A stretch of 64,000 nucleotides of DNA, taken from the NCBI GenBank assembly GCA_963731585.1, contig CAVSWC010000003.1, positions 806,001 to 870,000 on the forward strand, given 5' to 3'. Source of the stretch: CANKHA01 sp963731585 (lineage in GTDB: Bacteria; Pseudomonadota; Alphaproteobacteria; Rhizobiales; Xanthobacteraceae). The translations under genes were made by a program, and so were the position numbers. Under the pieces are notes generated by a model. That model had not been told where the DNA came from and did no database searches. It worked only from the letters and a program-made list of their open reading frames with translations. Positions 27,650 to 36,551 of this stretch are shown here, piece after piece. How positions within the stretch are numbered: position 1 is the first letter of the stretch; each line of letters starts with the position of its first letter.

Positions 27650-28828
27650 CGGCGGAACCTTCTTCCCCGACCGAGCGCTGAACTTGCGGATCGGCACGCT
27701 CGTCGCCCAGTTGCTTGATGACCGCGACCGAACTCCGGCGAGAGGCTGTCGAACAGCTTGAACGCGTCACGCAGCTGCTGCGCCGAGCGAGGTGCGTGCT
27801 CGTCCTCGAAGCCGATCTTGATCATCCGCTCCTTGTATTGCGGCGAGGCCGTCATCTTCATGAAAGCATCCTGCCAGGCCTTCACCACCGGCTCCGGCGT
27901 GCCCACCGGCAGGGTCCAGGTGCGCGAGAAGATCGAGCGGATTTCGAGCGCGGCGCGGAACGCCTTCTTCTGCTCTTCGCCGGCGCCGATCAGGTCGAGC
28001 ACTTCATTGACATGCGGCACCGGTCCGCTGTGGCCCAGGGTCTTCAGCCATTCCGGATCGCTTTCGATATCCCACCACAGGATCGGAACGAATTTCTTGC
28101 GCGCTTCCTCCGGCGTCTTCAGCAGGTCGGCGTATTCCTTCTTCAGCGAACGCTCGGGGCAGTGCTGAAGGATGGGGATCTCACCCCGCAGATAAGCGGC
28201 AAAGATCTCGTTGTTGCCGGAATAGCCGGTGATGATCTTGATCGGGCCCTTGTTCATCTCGATGAAACGCGCGCCCATCGCCGCTGCGCCGCCCGAGGGC
28301 TCGCTCGCGCCGACGTTAAGCGGCTTCTTGGAAGTCGATCAGATCCTTCCACGACGTCCATTTGTAGGTCTGCGGGTTGACGCAGAGCAGGCGCGATTGC
28401 CCGCCGCCGGTCGGGCTGCCGATGATGCCGGTCTTGCGCGGATCCCACTCCTTGATGTCGTGCGTGCCGAACAGCGCGTCCACCGTGTGCCGCGAATGCA
28501 GGACGGTGATTGTCAGCCCATCCGGCTTGGCCTGCATGAAGCGCCGCACCTGCGGTATGCCGCCGCCGCCTGGAACGTTCTGCACCACGATGCGCGCCGG
28601 CTTGCCGGGCAGAAAGTCGCCGAGGATTTCGGTCGAGGCGCGGATCATGATGTCGGCGCCGCTGCCGGCGTTGCTGCCGATGATGGTGACGGTCGATCCG
28701 GTGAAGAGCTTTTCGAGTTCGCCCTGCGTCTGCGCGACGGCGCCGGAGGCGCAGAACGGAGCAACCGCCAGTCCGATCAGGCAAACCCAAACCCGCCGTC
28801 GCGGACCAATTGTCGAGCACGAATTCAT
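27643..28828 (-). CDS. tctC: TctC substrate-binding protein 6, partner of TctAB (indels)
   Basis: Exported binding protein that delivers substrate to TctAB encoded just downstream. The start at 28828 (MNSCSTIGPRRRVWV) is supported by GGGAGGAACC. The signal peptide ends near SGAVAQ. The mature part reads GSTVTIIGSNAGSGADIMIR, NVPGGGGIPQVRRFMQAKPD and GSPTGGGQSRLLCVN. An extra base near 28325 breaks the frame, which continues NVGASEPSGGAAAMGARFIE and CPERSLKKEYADLLKTPEEA. The C-terminus is uncertain: two frames are open up to the tctA start and one (SVAVIKQLGDER) resembles the usual ending. It is a divergent subtype, different from the other six. Confidence 0.82.
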
Positions 28829-28867
28829 GGTTCCTCCCAATTGTGGTGACATTTTCAAACCCCGCGG

Positions 28868-29527
28868 TCAGACCGCCTCGCCGTTGGTCATGCCGGTGCG
28901 CAGGCCGAGCGCGGAGAGGAATTCCTGCCGCGTCTGCGCCTGATCGCGGAAGGCGCCAAGCATCCGGCTTGTCACCATGCTCACGTCGGTCTTGTGCACG
29001 CCGCGGGTCGTCATGCACTGATGCGCCGCCTCCACCACCACCGCGACGCCAAAGGGGTTGAGCACCGCCTCCAGGCAGCCGGCGATTTCCGCGGTCATCT
29101 TCTCCTGGGTCTGCATCCGCTTGGCATAGACGTCGACCAGCCGCGCCAGCTTGGAAATACCGACCACGCGGTTGCGCGGCAGATAGCCGACATGCACGCG
29201 TCCGAGCACCGGGGCCATGTGATGCTCGCAGTGCGATTCAAAGCGGATGTTGCGCAACAGCACGATCTCGTCGTAGCCGCCGACTTCCTCGAAGGTGCGC
29301 TGCAGATAGTCGCGCGGATTTTGCCCGTAGCCGGAATACCATTCCTCATAGGCGGCGACCACGCGCGCGGGCGTCGCGAGAAGCCCTTCGCGGTCGGGGT
29401 CATCCCCCGCCCATTGGATCAGCGTGCGCACCGCCGCTTCCGCCTGCGCGCGCGACGGCTTGATCAGCCTTGCCGCGGCGGGCGCGCGCGCCTTGACCGG
29501 CGTTTTTGTTTTCGCGGATTTGGCCAT
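28868..29527 (-). CDS. folE: GTP cyclohydrolase I
   Basis: FolE converts GTP to 7,8-dihydroneopterin triphosphate, the first step of folate and pterin synthesis. It has 219 aa from the ATG at 29527, which GGGAGAAG precedes. The zinc-site motif SHCEHHMAPVLGRVHVGYLP is complete. PRNRVVGISKLARLVDVYAK and VVEAAHQCMTTRGVHK (second Cys) are in place. There is a lysine-rich N-terminal extension (AKSAKTKTPVKARAPAAARL). It ends 39 bp before the tctC start on the same strand, so read-through into the transporter genes is possible. Confidence 0.97.
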   Translation of the reverse strand: MAKSAKTKTPVKARAPAAARLIKPSRAQAEAAVRTLIQWAGDDPDREGLLATPARVVAAYEEWYSGYGQNPRDYLQRTFEEVGGYDEIVLLRNIRFESHCEHHMAPVLGRVHVGYLPRNRVVGISKLARLVDVYAKRMQTQEKMTAEIAGCLEAVLNPFGVAVVVEAAHQCMTTRGVHKTDVSMVTSRMLGAFRDQAQTRQEFLSALGLRTGMTNGEAV

Positions 29528-29755
29528 TTCACTTCTCCCGATTGCGGCGCAAGCCGTGGCGCGGCTGTTCATTTACCGGCAGCCGCATCGGAATCCTAGC
29601 CACCGTGGCTCCGGCAGACTGGCTCTACAGCTGACATACCCTATCAAGCAATTGAAATTGCATCATTAATTAACGTGGTCGAGCATGAAGGGAATAGCAA
29701 AACTCCTTCGTCATGCTGGCCGCTAAGGCATCTCAGCCGCGTTGCGTTTGAACCC

Positions 29756-31824
29756 ATGCAGTTCACTTTCAATGTCGTTATCGCTTGCGGGGCCGTCATG
29801 GCGGCCGGCGCCCTCGCCGTCTGGCTGTTCTGCCGCAATCGGATGCTGCACGCGCATCTTCGCCGCCTCGAGCAGCGCAATGAGGAGCTTGCGGACCGGA
29901 ATTGGGAGCTGAAAGAGACCGAGGAGCGGGCGCGCAGCTTCCTGCAAGCGCAAGGCGATTTCATCGTGCGGCGCGACGCCGACGGTTGCATCACTTATGC
30001 CAACGATGCCTTCTGCACGCTGGCCGAGCGCGGCCGCGCGGCCTTGCTTGGAAGCGATTTCGCCCTGCCGCTCCTCGAGCAAGGCAACAGCGCATTCTCC
30101 CCCGACGGCGCGCGGATCTACGACCAGAAGGTCGCAACGGCAGAGGGCCCGCGCTGGATCGCCTGGCGCGAGGTCACCGTGCAGCTTTATGGCGGCGCGG
30201 AAACTCAAAGCGTCGGCCGCGATGTCACCGACCGCACCGAAGCCGAACTGGCGCTGGCGGAAACGCGCGACCAGGCCGAAACCGCCAACCGTGCCAAGTC
30301 ACGCTTCCTCGCCATGGTGTCGCACGAAATTCGCACGCCGCTGAACGGCATTCTCGGCATGGCGGATTTGCTGCTCGACACCACCCTGACGCCGGAGCAG
30401 ACGACCTATGCCAGGGCGGTGAAAACATCCGGCGACACGCTGCTGTCGCTGATCGAGGAAATTCTCGATTTCTCCAAGATCGAATCCGGAAGGCTCGACC
30501 TCGATGCGCGGCCCTTCCCGCTCCTGACGTTGATCGAGGAAGTGGCTGAATTGCTGGCGCCGCGCGCGCAAGCCAAATCGCTGGAGATCGCCGCCTATGT
30601 CGATGACCGCCTTCCCGAGCAAGTGATCGGCGACGCCACGCGCCTGCGTCAGGTGCTGCTCAACCTCGCCGGCAACGCGATAAAATTCACCGCCCGCGGC
30701 GGCGTCGGCATCGTGGTCGAGCCCGGCGCCTGGCCCGGTGAGATCACGATAAGCGTGCGCGACACCGGCATAGGGATTCCCGCCGCGCAGCAGGAGCGCA
30801 TCTTTCGCGAATTCGAACAGGGCGACGACGGACCCGCGCGCAAGTTCGGCGGCACCGGCCTCGGCCTCGCCATTTCCCAGCGCATCGTCGAGCGCATGGG
30901 CGGCAGTATTTCCGTGGAGAGCGCGCCGGGCGCGGGCTCGACCTTCTGCTTTCACCATTCCGCTCGCGGGCATCGCGGAGAGCGCCGCCTTCACGGCGCC
31001 GGACTTGGCAGACAAGGCCATGCTGATCGTTACCGCCGGCGCGATCGAAGCCTCGCTCCTCGCGCGCCGGCTCGGCCATTGGGGCGCCAGGACCTGCGCG
31101 GTGACGGACGCACGGGTCGCGGCGGCTCTGCTGTCCGAGCGCAATTGGGTTGCCATGCTGATCGACCACGCATTGGGCGCTGCGGCAATCCAGGCCCTGC
31201 TCGCGAGCGCCGGGCACAACGTGCAGCAGCGCATTATTCTCATTCCGCCCAGCACCCGGCACGAGCTGCCGGCGCTGAAGCAGGCGGGCATCACCGATTA
31301 CCTGATCAAGCCGGTGCGTGCTGCCTCGCTGGCGGCGCGGCTGACGGCTGCGTCCCGATCACGCGGGCGAACCGGCCGACGCCGACCGGCAGACCGAATC
31401 CCCGCGCGCCCGCGGCCGGGCAAGACACTGTCGATCCTGGTGGCCGAAGACAACGACATCAACGCGCTGCTCGCGCGCGCCTTGCTGGCAAAGCTCGGTC
31501 ACCGGCCCGCCGTTGTCGCGAGCGGCGCGGCAGCGATCGAAGTCCTGGCAGGCGGCGCAGGCCGCCGGCGCGCCCTACGACCTGCTGCTGATGGACGTGC
31601 ATATGCCGGGTGTCGATGGTTTCGAGGCCACGGCGCGCATCCGCGCCGCCGAAGCCGAGCGCGGCAGCCATCGCACCCGCATCGTCGCGCTCACCGCCAA
31701 TGCCTCGGCGGAGGACCGCGAGGCTTGTCTCGCCGCCGGCATGGACGGCTTCGTCACCAAGCCGCTGGATCGGGAAAAGCTGGCCGAGGTGCTGGCGGCC
31801 TCGCTCGCTGCCCGAGCAGCGTAA
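29756..31824 (+). CDS. Hybrid sensor histidine kinase with PAS and two receiver domains (two indels)
   Basis: A membrane-anchored kinase of about 688 aa. One N-terminal helix (VVIACGAVMAAGALAVWLF) is followed by a coiled coil, a PAS-like domain (about residues 65-155), and HisKA with FLAMVSHEIRTPLNGILGMA (phospho-acceptor His). The HATPase domain has VLLNLAGNAIKFTARGGVGI, VRDTGIGIPAAQQERIF and FGGTGLGLAISQRIVERMGG. After an extra T near 30950 comes a receiver that keeps MLIDH but lacks the acidic pair. The last receiver is canonical (ILVAEDNDINALLARALLAK and YDLLLMDVHMPGVDGFEATA), with an extra C near 31544. No response-regulator gene is adjacent, so the signal and output are unknown. Confidence 0.9.
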
Positions 31825-31839
31825 CCCGGCGGCTCCGCT

Positions 31840-32511
31840 TCATTGTCGGAGCGGCGGGACCGTTGCCGGAATCTTTTCGCCCGCGGCCACCCATCCCTCC
31901 CAAGCCGGCATGCGCAATCCGAGCCGATCGGAATACACGCGAATAGCCGTCGCTGCCGCGCACGACCGCATTGGGCATGACGGCTTCAACTTCCTGCGCC
32001 GTCACACCGCGTTCAGAGTCGCGTAATAGAAGATGACGGTCTGATCGGTCGTGCTGCGATCCAATTCGACCTGGACCCAATAGAGATTGGCGTCGAAATC
32101 GAATTCGTTGGTGAATGTCGTGCTGGTTACTGTATTGAACGTTGTAACCGCTGACGAATTGGAGCTCGCCGTCGCAACAGCGACCGGCTTGGCCGCTCCG
32201 ATTCCCATTTGAAAGAGCCGCGCCCGAACGAGGGCCGCCGTATTGGCTCCGGTCGAGTCCTCGTACGTAAGTTGAAGAACCCAGGCGGGTTGCATGGTCA
32301 AAAATGGCTGGATGGGGCAAGTCAGAACAATCCGGTCGACATTGCCCGGCACATGCTGAACGGATGCGTTGTTGCCGACCCTATACCGGTCGAACCTGAT
32401 TGCGGCATCGTCTGGAGCGCAGGCGCTGCCGGGTGAACTCCAGAAAAGTTGCGCCTCGGCGGCGCTGGTGAAGCACAGGGCGAAAAGTAAAGCGAGAAGG
32501 CGAGCAGTCAT
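31840..32511 (-). pseudogene. Decayed paralogue of the secreted S74-chaperone protein
   Basis: An intact N-terminal half (32002-32511, MTARLLALLFALCFTSAAEA signal, then QLFWSSPGSACAPDDAAIRF and DRIVLTCPIQPF) parallels the next gene upstream. The frame stops after YYATLNAV. Beyond it, TAQEVEAVMPNAVVRGSDGY and, after one more shift, DRLGLRMPAWEGWVAAGEKI and IPATVPPLRQ match the C-terminus of the intact copy. Aligned to that copy, about 40 codons covering the S74 SDIRLKHNI core are missing. The N-terminal half could still be made as a 169-aa secreted protein. Confidence 0.8.
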
Positions 32512-32623
32512 CGGAGATACTCCCCTGTCGGCGGTTGTCGCGCCCGCCAAATTTACAACCAACGAGCAGGGGAGTCGAATACACCGGCTTATAGCCCAAG
32601 CAGCGTCACGCGACGCGTCAGCA

Positions 32624-33406
32624 TCATTGTCTTATCGGCGGCGGCAGCGTTGCCGGAATCCTTTCGCCCGCAGCGACCCATTCCTCCCAGGCCTGCATGC
32701 GCAATCCGAGCCGGCCGTAAGACACCCGCAGATAGCCGTCGCCGCCGGGCATGACAGCATCCGGCATGACGGCTTCGACTTCCTGCGCCATCACCCCGAC
32801 ATAGGCCTTCTCGCTGCCATTGTAGCTGAAGCGGTAGAAGCCCAGGCCGTTGGCGAGACGGCCGAGCAAGGTGATGTTGTGCTTGAGACGAATATCCGAA
32901 GGCGAGGAGTTGGTCAGCAACAAGGAGTGGAGAACGACATTCTGGCTCGGTGTTGCGCGAACAAGCTCGATATGGACCCAGTAGATGTTCTCCAAGAACG
33001 CAAAGCTGTGAGTAAAGCCTGTCGTCACCGTATTGCGTCCCGTTGCCGTCTCCGAATTCGAAACCGCCGTGGCCACAACAACAGGTGCGGAGCTGCCGAG
33101 TGTCATCCGGTAAAGCCGCGCCCGCACAAAGGCACTTGGCCCGGCGCCGTTGGAGTCGACATAGGTCATGCGAAGGAGCCAGCCGGTCATTGCCCCGGGG
33201 TCGAACGGCGTGATCGTGCAGGTCAAAACAATGGGGTCGGTGCTGTCTCCGGCATGACGGACGCTGGCATTCCCAACCGCCGCGCGATTATCCCTGATGG
33301 TCGCGTGATCGGGCACGCAGGCGCTGGCCGGCGTGCTGAAAAACACTTGCGCCTGCGCGGCGTTTGTCCAGAACAGGACGACGATCAACCCGAGTAAGCG
33401 GATCAT
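32624..33406 (-). CDS. Secreted protein with C-terminal phage-type S74 intramolecular chaperone domain
   Basis: A 260-aa protein with signal peptide MIRLLGLIVVLFWTNAAQAQ. A beta-rich mature domain (about residues 20-165) has two cysteines, SACVPD and VLTCTI, likely a disulfide. The C-terminal domain reads SDIRLKHNITLLGRLANGLG, then FYRFSYNGSEKAYVGVMAQE and VEAVMPDAVMPGGDGYL. This is the peptidase S74/tail-fibre chaperone module that trimerises a beta structure and cuts itself off at the Ser of SDxRLK. No phage genes surround it. The start at 33406 places the signal peptide at the N-terminus. GC content is lower than in neighbours, suggesting transfer. Confidence 0.82.
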   Translation of the reverse strand: MIRLLGLIVVLFWTNAAQAQVFFSTPASACVPDHATIRDNRAAVGNASVRHAGDSTDPIVLTCTITPFDPGAMTGWLLRMTYVDSNGAGPSAFVRARLYRMTLGSSAPVVVATAVSNSETATGRNTVTTGFTHSFAFLENIYWVHIELVRATPSQNVVLHSLLLTNSSPSDIRLKHNITLLGRLANGLGFYRFSYNGSEKAYVGVMAQEVEAVMPDAVMPGGDGYLRVSYGRLGLRMQAWEEWVAAGERIPATLPPPIRQ

Positions 33407-33507
33407 AGGTGGCCTCCGTCGCGAACTGCGAAGCAAGGCTACGCCGCCGTGCAACGGCGGACAAGCCGCAGCATGCCAAGCGGCGCTGACGCTGATGCAG
33501 CCCCGGG

Positions 33508-34461
33508 TCACAATCTGCGCAACGCCACTTCCTCGACCAGGTGGCTTTCGCTCTTTTGCAGGATGAGATCGGCGCGCTGGCGCGTGGGCAAAATATTGTC
33601 GTGCAGGTTGACGAGATTGATGCGCTGCCAGATCGAGGTCGCCACCTCGACCGCGTCGGCGTCCGACAATTTTGAATAGCGGTGGAAATAGGATTTCGGA
33701 TCGGCGAAGGCGGTGACGCGCAGCGTGAGGAAACGGTCGACATACCAGGACAGCAACACGTCTTCGCTGGCGTCGAGATAAACCGAAAAATCAAAAAAAT
33801 CCGAGACGAAGGGAATTGCCTTGCCTTCGCGCGGCGGGCGTCCGGTCTGCAGCACGTTGAGCCCTTCGACGATCAGGATGTCGGGGCGGTCGATCTCCAC
33901 CCATTGGTTCGGGATCACGTCATAGATGAGATGCGAGTAGATCGGCGCCCGCGCCGGACGCCGGCCCGCCTTCACGTCGGCAAGAAACCGCAGCAGCGCC
34001 GGCAGGTCGTAGCTCTCGGGGAAACCCTTTTTCTCCATCAGGCCTTCGCGCTCGAGCACGGCGTTGGGATAAAGGAAGCCGTCGGTGGTCACGAGATCGA
34101 CCTTTGGCGTGTCGGGCCAGCGCGCGAGCAGCGCCTGCAGCACGCGCGCGGTGGTGGACTTGCCCACCGCGACGGAACCCGCGACGCCGATGATGTAAGG
34201 CATCTTGCTGTCTTCGGTGCCGAGGAAGGCCTGCTGCACATGAAACAGCCGCTGCGTGGCCGAGACGTAGAGCGAGAGCAGGCGCGACAGCGGCAGATAA
34301 ATCTCCTCCACCTCGGCCATATCGAGGCGGTCATGCAGCGAGCGCAGCCGCGCGACCTCCTCCGGAGACAGCGTCATCGGCGTGTCTTTGCGCAACGCGG
34401 CCCATTCCCCGCGCGGGAAGATGCGGTAGGGCGAGAGCTGGCTGTCGGTGCGCTGCTCCAT
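33508..34461 (-). CDS. coaA: Pantothenate kinase, type I
   Basis: CoaA phosphorylates pantothenate, the first and regulated step of coenzyme A synthesis. It has 317 aa from the ATG at 34461 (MEQRTDSQLSPYRIF). The P-loop GVAGSVAVGKSTTARVLQAL, VTTDGFLYPNAVLEREGLME, LIYDVIPNQWVEIDRPDILI and the C-terminal LVNLHDNILPTRQRADLI are family landmarks. It follows hisE by 13 bp, the usual hisE-coaA pairing in Hyphomicrobiales. It is intact. Confidence 0.97.
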   Translation of the reverse strand: MEQRTDSQLSPYRIFPRGEWAALRKDTPMTLSPEEVARLRSLHDRLDMAEVEEIYLPLSRLLSLYVSATQRLFHVQQAFLGTEDSKMPYIIGVAGSVAVGKSTTARVLQALLARWPDTPKVDLVTTDGFLYPNAVLEREGLMEKKGFPESYDLPALLRFLADVKAGRRPARAPIYSHLIYDVIPNQWVEIDRPDILIVEGLNVLQTGRPPREGKAIPFVSDFFDFSVYLDASEDVLLSWYVDRFLTLRVTAFADPKSYFHRYSKLSDADAVEVATSIWQRINLVNLHDNILPTRQRADLILQKSESHLVEEVALRRL

Positions 34462-34474
34462 AAAATTTCCTATG

Positions 34475-34798
34475 TCACTCGCGCGGCCGCGAGGATTTCT
34501 CTTCCAGGCCGGACATCCCCCGACGTTCGGAAAGCGCCGCCTCAACCTCGGCAAGGCTGATGCCGCGCGCATGCAGGACGATGAGCAGATGGTAGAGCAG
34601 GTCGCCGCTTTCCGCGATCAGACGCTCGCGGCTTTCCGCCGTCGCCGCGATCACGGTTTCGACCGCTTCCTCGCCCAACTTCTTGGCGCACTGGGCGATG
34701 CCCCGGTCCAGCAGCTTGCGTGTATAGGAAACATCGGGGCTGTCTTGCGCACGCGTCTCGATCCGTTTCTCCAGGTCCTGCAAGGTATATTTGGCCAT
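34475..34798 (-). CDS. hisE: Phosphoribosyl-ATP pyrophosphatase
   Basis: HisE removes pyrophosphate from phosphoribosyl-ATP, the second step of histidine synthesis. It has 107 aa from the ATG at 34798. The MazG-like helical core includes KLGEEAVETVIAATAESRER and ESGDLLYHLLIVLHARGISL, with the acidic metal ligands in EE and ESGD. It is upstream of coaA and separated from hisF by a plus-strand isomerase gene and a repeat-rich gap. Confidence 0.95.
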   Translation of the reverse strand: MAKYTLQDLEKRIETRAQDSPDVSYTRKLLDRGIAQCAKKLGEEAVETVIAATAESRERLIAESGDLLYHLLIVLHARGISLAEVEAALSERRGMSGLEEKSSRPRE

Positions 34799-34878
34799 GT
34801 GCTGCTCCAATCCTGCCATATCACCTCCATTCGGCTGCGGGGAGGGGTACTTTAGGGCCGGCGGCGAGAGGACCGTTC

Positions 34879-35554
34879 ATGCGTGAGAAGGTGCTCGATT
34901 TCTGGTTCGATTTTGCCTCGACCTATTCCTATCCGGCGGCCCAGCGGATCGGGCCGCTGGCGTCCAAGGCGCGGGTGAAGGTGCGGTTCCGGCCTTTTTT
35001 GCTGGGTCCGATTTTTCAGGCCCAGGGCTGGGAAAGCTCGCCGTTTAATCTCTACGCAAGCCAAGGGCCGCAACATGTGGCGCGACCTGGAGCGGCTCTG
35101 CGCCGAGCTCGATCTGCCCTTTCGGCGGCCGCAGATGTTTCCGCAGCAGAGCGTGCTGGCGGCGCGGGTGGCGCTGGTCGGGCTCAAGCTGCAAGAGAAA
35201 TGGGGCAAAGATTTCTGCCTGGCGCTGTTCCGCGCCGAATTTGGCGAAGGCCGCCGCATCGACGACGCGGCGGTGATCGGCGAGATCCTTGCGCGGTTGA
35301 AAGTCGATCCCGCGCCGGTGCTGGAAGCGGCGCGCTCCGACCCGTTGCGGGTGGCGTTGCGCACGGAGACAGAGGAAGCGCAGCGGCTCGGCATCTTCGG
35401 GGCGCCGACTTTCATCACGCCCGACGGCGAATTGTTCTGGGGCAATGACCGGCTGGAGCGCGCGCTGGCGTGGATGAAGAAGCCGCGAGCTCCGCGCGTC
35501 CGCGCAAAGCGGGGGCCCGGCGGCGCAGCAAGCGTTGAGTATTGCAGTTCCTGA
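34879..35554 (+). CDS. 2-hydroxychromene-2-carboxylate isomerase/DsbA-like protein (one indel)
   Basis: A thioredoxin-fold kappa-class GST-like protein of about 224 aa. The N-terminus VLDFWFDFASTYSYPAAQRI has the conserved Ser-Tyr of this family. After an extra base near 35058-35066 the frame continues KGRNMWRDLERLCAELDLPF and FPQQSVLAARVALVGL. The C-terminus is GIFGAPTFITPDGELFWGND, the cis-Pro region. Family members use glutathione to isomerise hydroxychromene carboxylates in naphthalene breakdown, but many close relatives have unknown substrates. GAGAGG precedes the ATG at 34879. The gene interrupts the his cluster on the opposite strand. Confidence 0.85.
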
Positions 35555-35562
35555 ATTAGCGG

Positions 35563-35755
35563 TTGCGCGGGAATGAGCGGAGAGAGAGTGGCACCGCAAA
35601 CACATCTCCTCATGGTGAGGAGGCCTGCGCGTGAGCGCGGGCCGTCTCGAACATTGCACTATTAGTGCCGATCTCCGGGTAAACCCGGGATCGGTAGGCC
35701 CGTGCTGTGGTCCATCCTTCGAGACGCAGCCTTCGGCTGCCCTCAGGATGAGGCA
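35563..35755. repeat. Mosaic of REP-type palindromic elements
   Basis: The gap between the isomerase gene and hisF holds several repeat types. A 20-bp block (35563-35582) is identical to one arm of the REP pair at 55241-55260. CTCCTCATGGTGAGGAG forms a short palindrome near 35606-35622. A hairpin at 35669-35694 (CGATCTCC...GGGATCGG) resembles the double-hairpin repeats at 37444 and 38865. An imperfect inverted repeat spans 35711-35753 (CATCCTTCGAG...CTCAGGATG). I see no coding sequence. Confidence 0.75.
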
Positions 35756-35770
35756 GAGTATGACGTCGGT

Positions 35771-36547
35771 TCAGGCGTCGAGCCGCACCGGCAGGCCGGC
35801 CTTGGCCATGAACTGTTTCGCCTCCGACACCGAATGCTGGCCGAAGTGGAAGATCGAGGCGGCGAGCACGGCGGTGGCATGGCCCTCGCGAATGCCGTCG
35901 ACCAGATGCTGCAGCGTGCCGACCCCGCCGGACGCGATCACCGGCACCGGCACCGCATCCGCCACGGCGCGCGTGAGCGCGATGTCGAAGCCGGAGCGGG
36001 TGCCGTCACGATCCATCGAGGTGAGCAGGATTTCGCCGGCGCCGAGCGAAACCACCTCGCGCGCGTAATCCACCGCATCGAGGCCGGTCGGCTTGCGGCC
36101 GCCATGGGTGAAAATTTCCCAGCGGTCTTGCTCGCCCGGCCGCGACACTTTCTTGGCGTCCACCGCGACCACGATGCATTGATCGCCGAATTTTTCCGCC
36201 GCCTCGCGCACGAAGGCGCGCCGCTCCACCGCCGCGGTATTGATCGAGACCTTGTCGGCGCCCGACGACAACAGCGCGCGGATGTCTTCCACCGTGCGCA
36301 CGCCGCCGCCCACCGTCAGCGGCATGAAACAGGCTTCCGCCGTGCGCCGCACCACATCCAGCATGATGCCGCGCTTCTCGTGGCTGGCGGCGATGTCAAG
36401 GAAGCAGAGCTCGTCGGCGCCGGCCGCGTCATAGGCGATCGCGGCCTCCACCGGATCGCCGGCGTCGCGCAGATCGACGAAATTGACGCCCTTGACCACG
36501 CGGCCGTCTTTGACGTCGAGGCAGGGAATGACGCGCACCTTGAACAT
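35771..36547 (-). CDS. hisF: Imidazole glycerol phosphate synthase, cyclase subunit
   Basis: HisF is the (beta-alpha)8 cyclase that joins PRFAR and ammonia from HisH into imidazole glycerol phosphate and AICAR. It has 258 aa from the ATG at 36547. MFKVRVIPCLDVKDGRVVKG carries the first catalytic Asp and TSMDRDGTRSGFDIALTRAV the second. LTVGGGVRTVEDIRALLSSG and PVIASGGVGTLQHL are the phosphate sites. It lies four bases after hisA; the operon order is hisB-DUF2628-hisH-hisA-hisF. Confidence 0.97.
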   Translation of the reverse strand: MFKVRVIPCLDVKDGRVVKGVNFVDLRDAGDPVEAAIAYDAAGADELCFLDIAASHEKRGIMLDVVRRTAEACFMPLTVGGGVRTVEDIRALLSSGADKVSINTAAVERRAFVREAAEKFGDQCIVVAVDAKKVSRPGEQDRWEIFTHGGRKPTGLDAVDYAREVVSLGAGEILLTSMDRDGTRSGFDIALTRAVADAVPVPVIASGGVGTLQHLVDGIREGHATAVLAASIFHFGQHSVSEAKQFMAKAGLPVRLDA

Positions 36548-36551
36548 CGGA

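Noticed and set aside
31840..33406. Prophage remnant suggested by the S74 domains
   Set aside because: Both proteins have signal peptides and there are no capsid, tail, integrase or lysis genes nearby.
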